NCBI GenBank assembly: GCA_030263455.1
Contig: SZOZ01000003.1
Location: 124,001-188,000, forward strand
Direction of reading: 5' to 3'
DNA length: 64,000 nt
Source: Synechococcales cyanobacterium CNB
GTDB taxonomy: Bacteria; Planctomycetota; Phycisphaerae; Phycisphaerales; UBA1924
Shown: positions 62,111 through 64,000 of the stretch, one piece after another
How positions within the stretch are numbered: position 1 is the first letter of the stretch
How the letters are laid out: every line of letters begins with the position of its first letter
The notes under the pieces: generated by a model
The model's input: only the letters and a program-made list of their open reading frames with translations
Database searches by the model: none
Told to the model about the DNA's origin: nothing
Made by a program: the position numbers and the translations under genes

Positions 62111-63487
62111 ATGAACCAGCATCAAGTGCGAATGCTGCTGACGGCCATGCTGGCGTTAACGCTCGGACTGAGCGGGTGCGACCGCGCCGAGGAGAAGCAC
62201 GCGGCCGATGACGGTCACGCCCACGGCGAGTCGTCGGGGGGCGGCGCTCCGGCGCCGACGAACCGGGTGGACATCCCAGCGCCGGTGCGTCAGAACCTCG
62301 GGATCACGTTCGCGAAGGTCGAGTATCGTGACGTCGCGCGGACGCTGCGGGTGGCGGGGCGGTTCGAGTGGCTGCCGACGGCCCGGCGCGAGTATCGCAC
62401 GCCGCTGGCGGGGCGGGTGGAACTGCTCGTGGCGCAGTACGAGCGGGTGGAGCCGGGCACGGCGCTGTACCGGGTGGATTCGGCGTCATGGCGCGACCTG
62501 CACGAGCAGATCGCCGCGGTGCAGGCGCGGGTCGATTCGATGGGGCCGCTGCGTGAGGCCCACCGGCGGCACGAGGAGAGCCTGGCGGAGAAGGTGGCGT
62601 TGTGGGAGGCACGCCTGCGACAGCTGGACGAACTGCGGGCGGCGGGCGGGGGCAGCGCCGCGCAGTACACCGAGGCGCGGGCGACGCTGAACGCGACGCA
62701 GGCCGAACTGGCTGACGTGATGGAGAAGGAAGCGGAACTGCTGGCGCAGCAGCGCCAGGCCGAGGCGGAGCTGCGGGCGTTGCAGAGCCGCCATGACCTG
62801 CTGGTGCGCGGGAGCGCGTGCGCCGACCGGCACGAGGGGCTTGAGCCGGGGAGCGGGTACACGGTGTGCGCGGTCGCGTGGGGCGTGGTGGAGTCGATCG
62901 AGATCACACCGGGCGGGCTGGCGGAGGAGAACGGGCTGATCGTGACGCTGGTGCAGCCCGACCAGGTCCGGTTCCGGGCGCGCGCGTTGCAGTCGGACCT
63001 GGGACTGTTGCGGGACGGGCTGCCCGCGCGGATCGTGCCCGGGCAGGGCGGGAGCGTGCCGCTGGAGGACGCGATGCGCGGGGTGCTGTTCATCGGGCTC
63101 GCAGCGGACGCGGACGAGCGGACGGTCGACCTGATGGTGCAGCCCGAGGCGCTGTCGTCGTGGGCGCGGGCGGGCGTGTTCGGACACCTGGAGATCACGC
63201 TTGCGGGCGGGGAGGAGGAACTCGCGATCCCGATGTCGGCGGTGGTGCGCGACGGCGCGACGCCGATCGTTTTCCGGCGCGACCCCGCGAACCCGGACCG
63301 GGTGATACGGCTGGAGGCCGACCTGGGCATCGCGGACGGGCGCTGGGTGGTGATCCGCAGCGGGGTGCGGGAGGGCGACGAGGTGGTGCTGGGCGGGAAC
63401 TACCAGTTGATGCTCGCGACGAGCGGGAACGCGGCCAAGGGCGGGCACTTCCACCCCGACGGCACGTTCCACGAAGGGGAGGACTGA
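62111..63487 (+). CDS. RND efflux periplasmic adaptor lipoprotein (CzcB/CusB-like)
   Basis: A 458-residue membrane fusion protein. A lipobox ends at C23 (LGLSGC) and is followed by a His-rich linker (KHAADDGHAHGE), a common feature of metal-type adaptors. Next come a lipoyl/barrel-sandwich part (YRTPLAGRVELLVAQYERVEPGTALYRV near 95-120), a coiled-coil hairpin (about 130-235), the second barrel half (VESIEITPGGLAEENGLIV near 260) and a C-terminal domain. A second His motif (GGHFHPDG) lies near the end. It joins the RND pump to the TolC partner; the metal is not determined. Confidence 0.92.
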   Translation: MNQHQVRMLLTAMLALTLGLSGCDRAEEKHAADDGHAHGESSGGGAPAPTNRVDIPAPVRQNLGITFAKVEYRDVARTLRVAGRFEWLPTARREYRTPLAGRVELLVAQYERVEPGTALYRVDSASWRDLHEQIAAVQARVDSMGPLREAHRRHEESLAEKVALWEARLRQLDELRAAGGGSAAQYTEARATLNATQAELADVMEKEAELLAQQRQAEAELRALQSRHDLLVRGSACADRHEGLEPGSGYTVCAVAWGVVESIEITPGGLAEENGLIVTLVQPDQVRFRARALQSDLGLLRDGLPARIVPGQGGSVPLEDAMRGVLFIGLAADADERTVDLMVQPEALSSWARAGVFGHLEITLAGGEEELAIPMSAVVRDGATPIVFRRDPANPDRVIRLEADLGIADGRWVVIRSGVREGDEVVLGGNYQLMLATSGNAAKGGHFHPDGTFHEGED

Positions 63488-63490
63488 TCC

Positions 63491-64000
63491 GTGCTCGCGC
63501 GACTCATCGCCTTCTCGCTCAAGAACTCCTCGCTGGTGATCGTGTCGGCGGGGCTGCTGCTGGTGCTGGCCGGGCTGAAGGTGCGGGAGATGCCCGTGGA
63601 CGTCTTCCCGGAACTGAACGCGCCGACGGTGGTCGTCATGACCGAGGCGGGCGGGCTGGCGGCGGACGAGGTGGAACTGAACGTGACGTTCCCGATCGAG
63701 ACGGCGGTGAACGGGCTGCCTGGCACGCGCCGGGTGCGGAGCGCGTCGGCGACGAGCCTGTCGATCGTGTGGGTCGAGTTCGACTGGGGGACGGACATCT
63801 ATCGCGCGCGGCAGCTGGTGAGCGAGCGGTTGTCGGCGGTGCGCGAGGCGCTGCCGCCCGATGCGCACGCGGAGATCACGCCGGTGACGAGCATCACGGG
63901 CGAGATCATGCTGCTGGCGCTTTCGAGCCCGGACGGGTCGGTCAGCCCGCTGGAGATGCGCTCGTTCGCGGAGTTTGAACTGCGGAACAAGGTGCTGGCG
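63491..64000 (+). CDS. Heavy-metal RND efflux pump (CusA/CzcA family), N-terminal part
   Basis: The first 170 codons of an RND transporter, open to the window end. It starts GTG-CTC (MLARLIAFSLKNSSLVIVSAG), with the first transmembrane helix at about 14-30. DVFPELNAPTVVVMTEAGGLAADEVELNVTFPIE is the conserved start of heavy-metal RND pumps, and TAVNGLPGTRRVRSAS follows. A complete member would be about 1030-1050 residues. It starts 3 bases after the adaptor stop, so it is in the same operon. Confidence 0.93.
   Translation, partial: MLARLIAFSLKNSSLVIVSAGLLLVLAGLKVREMPVDVFPELNAPTVVVMTEAGGLAADEVELNVTFPIETAVNGLPGTRRVRSASATSLSIVWVEFDWGTDIYRARQLVSERLSAVREALPPDAHAEITPVTSITGEIMLLALSSPDGSVSPLEMRSFAEFELRNKVLA

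Noticed and set aside
1-64000. Defence systems, prophage, insertion sequences, toxin-antitoxin pairs and CRISPR arrays
   Set aside because: No transposase, integrase, regular spaced repeats, nuclease clusters or small overlapping toxin-like pairs were seen; the only related gene is the orphan DNA methyltransferase.

Overview
The window is high-GC, gene-dense bacterial chromosome, most likely from a planctomycete of the Phycisphaerae type. This is inferred from several features. Two secreted proteins end in a VPAPG + hydrophobic + poly-Arg tail of the exosortase-sorting kind. The bL31 protein is zinc-free. Many ATGA/GTGA/TTGA stop-start overlaps and non-ATG starts with strong Shine-Dalgarno sequences occur. 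Housekeeping genes are scattered rather than in classical operons. No phage, insertion sequence, CRISPR array or rRNA was found; one tRNA (Asn) is present.

Layout. 1-9.1 kb: a UbiD-type decarboxylase, a response regulator, a PBP4-type carboxypeptidase, B12-dependent methionine synthase and bL31. 9.5 kb: tRNA-Asn with a candidate promoter and terminator. 9.9-14.1 kb: an ATGA-coupled minus-strand membrane operon (YwaF-like protein, WecA/TagO-type sugar-phosphate transferase, O-antigen-ligase-like protein with a TPR-like tail). 14.2-18.1 kb: secreted proteins (phosphoesterase with LamG domain, a sorted lectin-like protein, a truncated galactose-oxidase-like gene). 18.1-25.3 kb: RlmN, a polyprenyl diphosphate synthase, a methyltransferase, UDP-glucose dehydrogenase, an orphan DNA methyltransferase, a membrane protein and xylose isomerase. 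25.3-38.1 kb: a queuosine-precursor transporter, an unusual asparagine synthetase, envelope proteins, a peroxiredoxin, GlmS, bL21, TypA and a second sorted protein. 38.1-44.7 kb: a minus-strand block with ECF sigma factor, membrane partner, unknown secreted protein and xylulokinase, preceded by a B12-binding-like protein and UbiE. 44.8-52.6 kb: an M48 protease and a type IV pilus-like operon (PilT, PilC, three pilin-like proteins). 52.6-58.6 kb: GalE with two coupled genes, a DUF368 transporter and an aldehyde dehydrogenase. 58.7-64 kb: PgpA/PgsA and a metal-type RND efflux operon that runs off the end.

How the genes fit together. UbiD, UbiE and the polyprenyl diphosphate synthase fit quinone synthesis. 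XylA and XylB give a complete D-xylose to xylulose-5-phosphate route, split over 14 kb. GlmS, GalE, UDP-glucose dehydrogenase, the WecA-like transferase, the ligase-like protein and DUF368 all fit envelope glycan synthesis and lipid-carrier handling.

No convincing new defence or mobile system is visible. The most unusual items are the asparagine synthetase with a roughly 50-residue insertion and a changed glutamine-site residue, the large PilX-like protein with calcium-loop motifs and an apparent frameshift, the two insertions in RlmN that overlap short dispersed repeats, and the B12-binding-like protein that lacks the ligand histidine.
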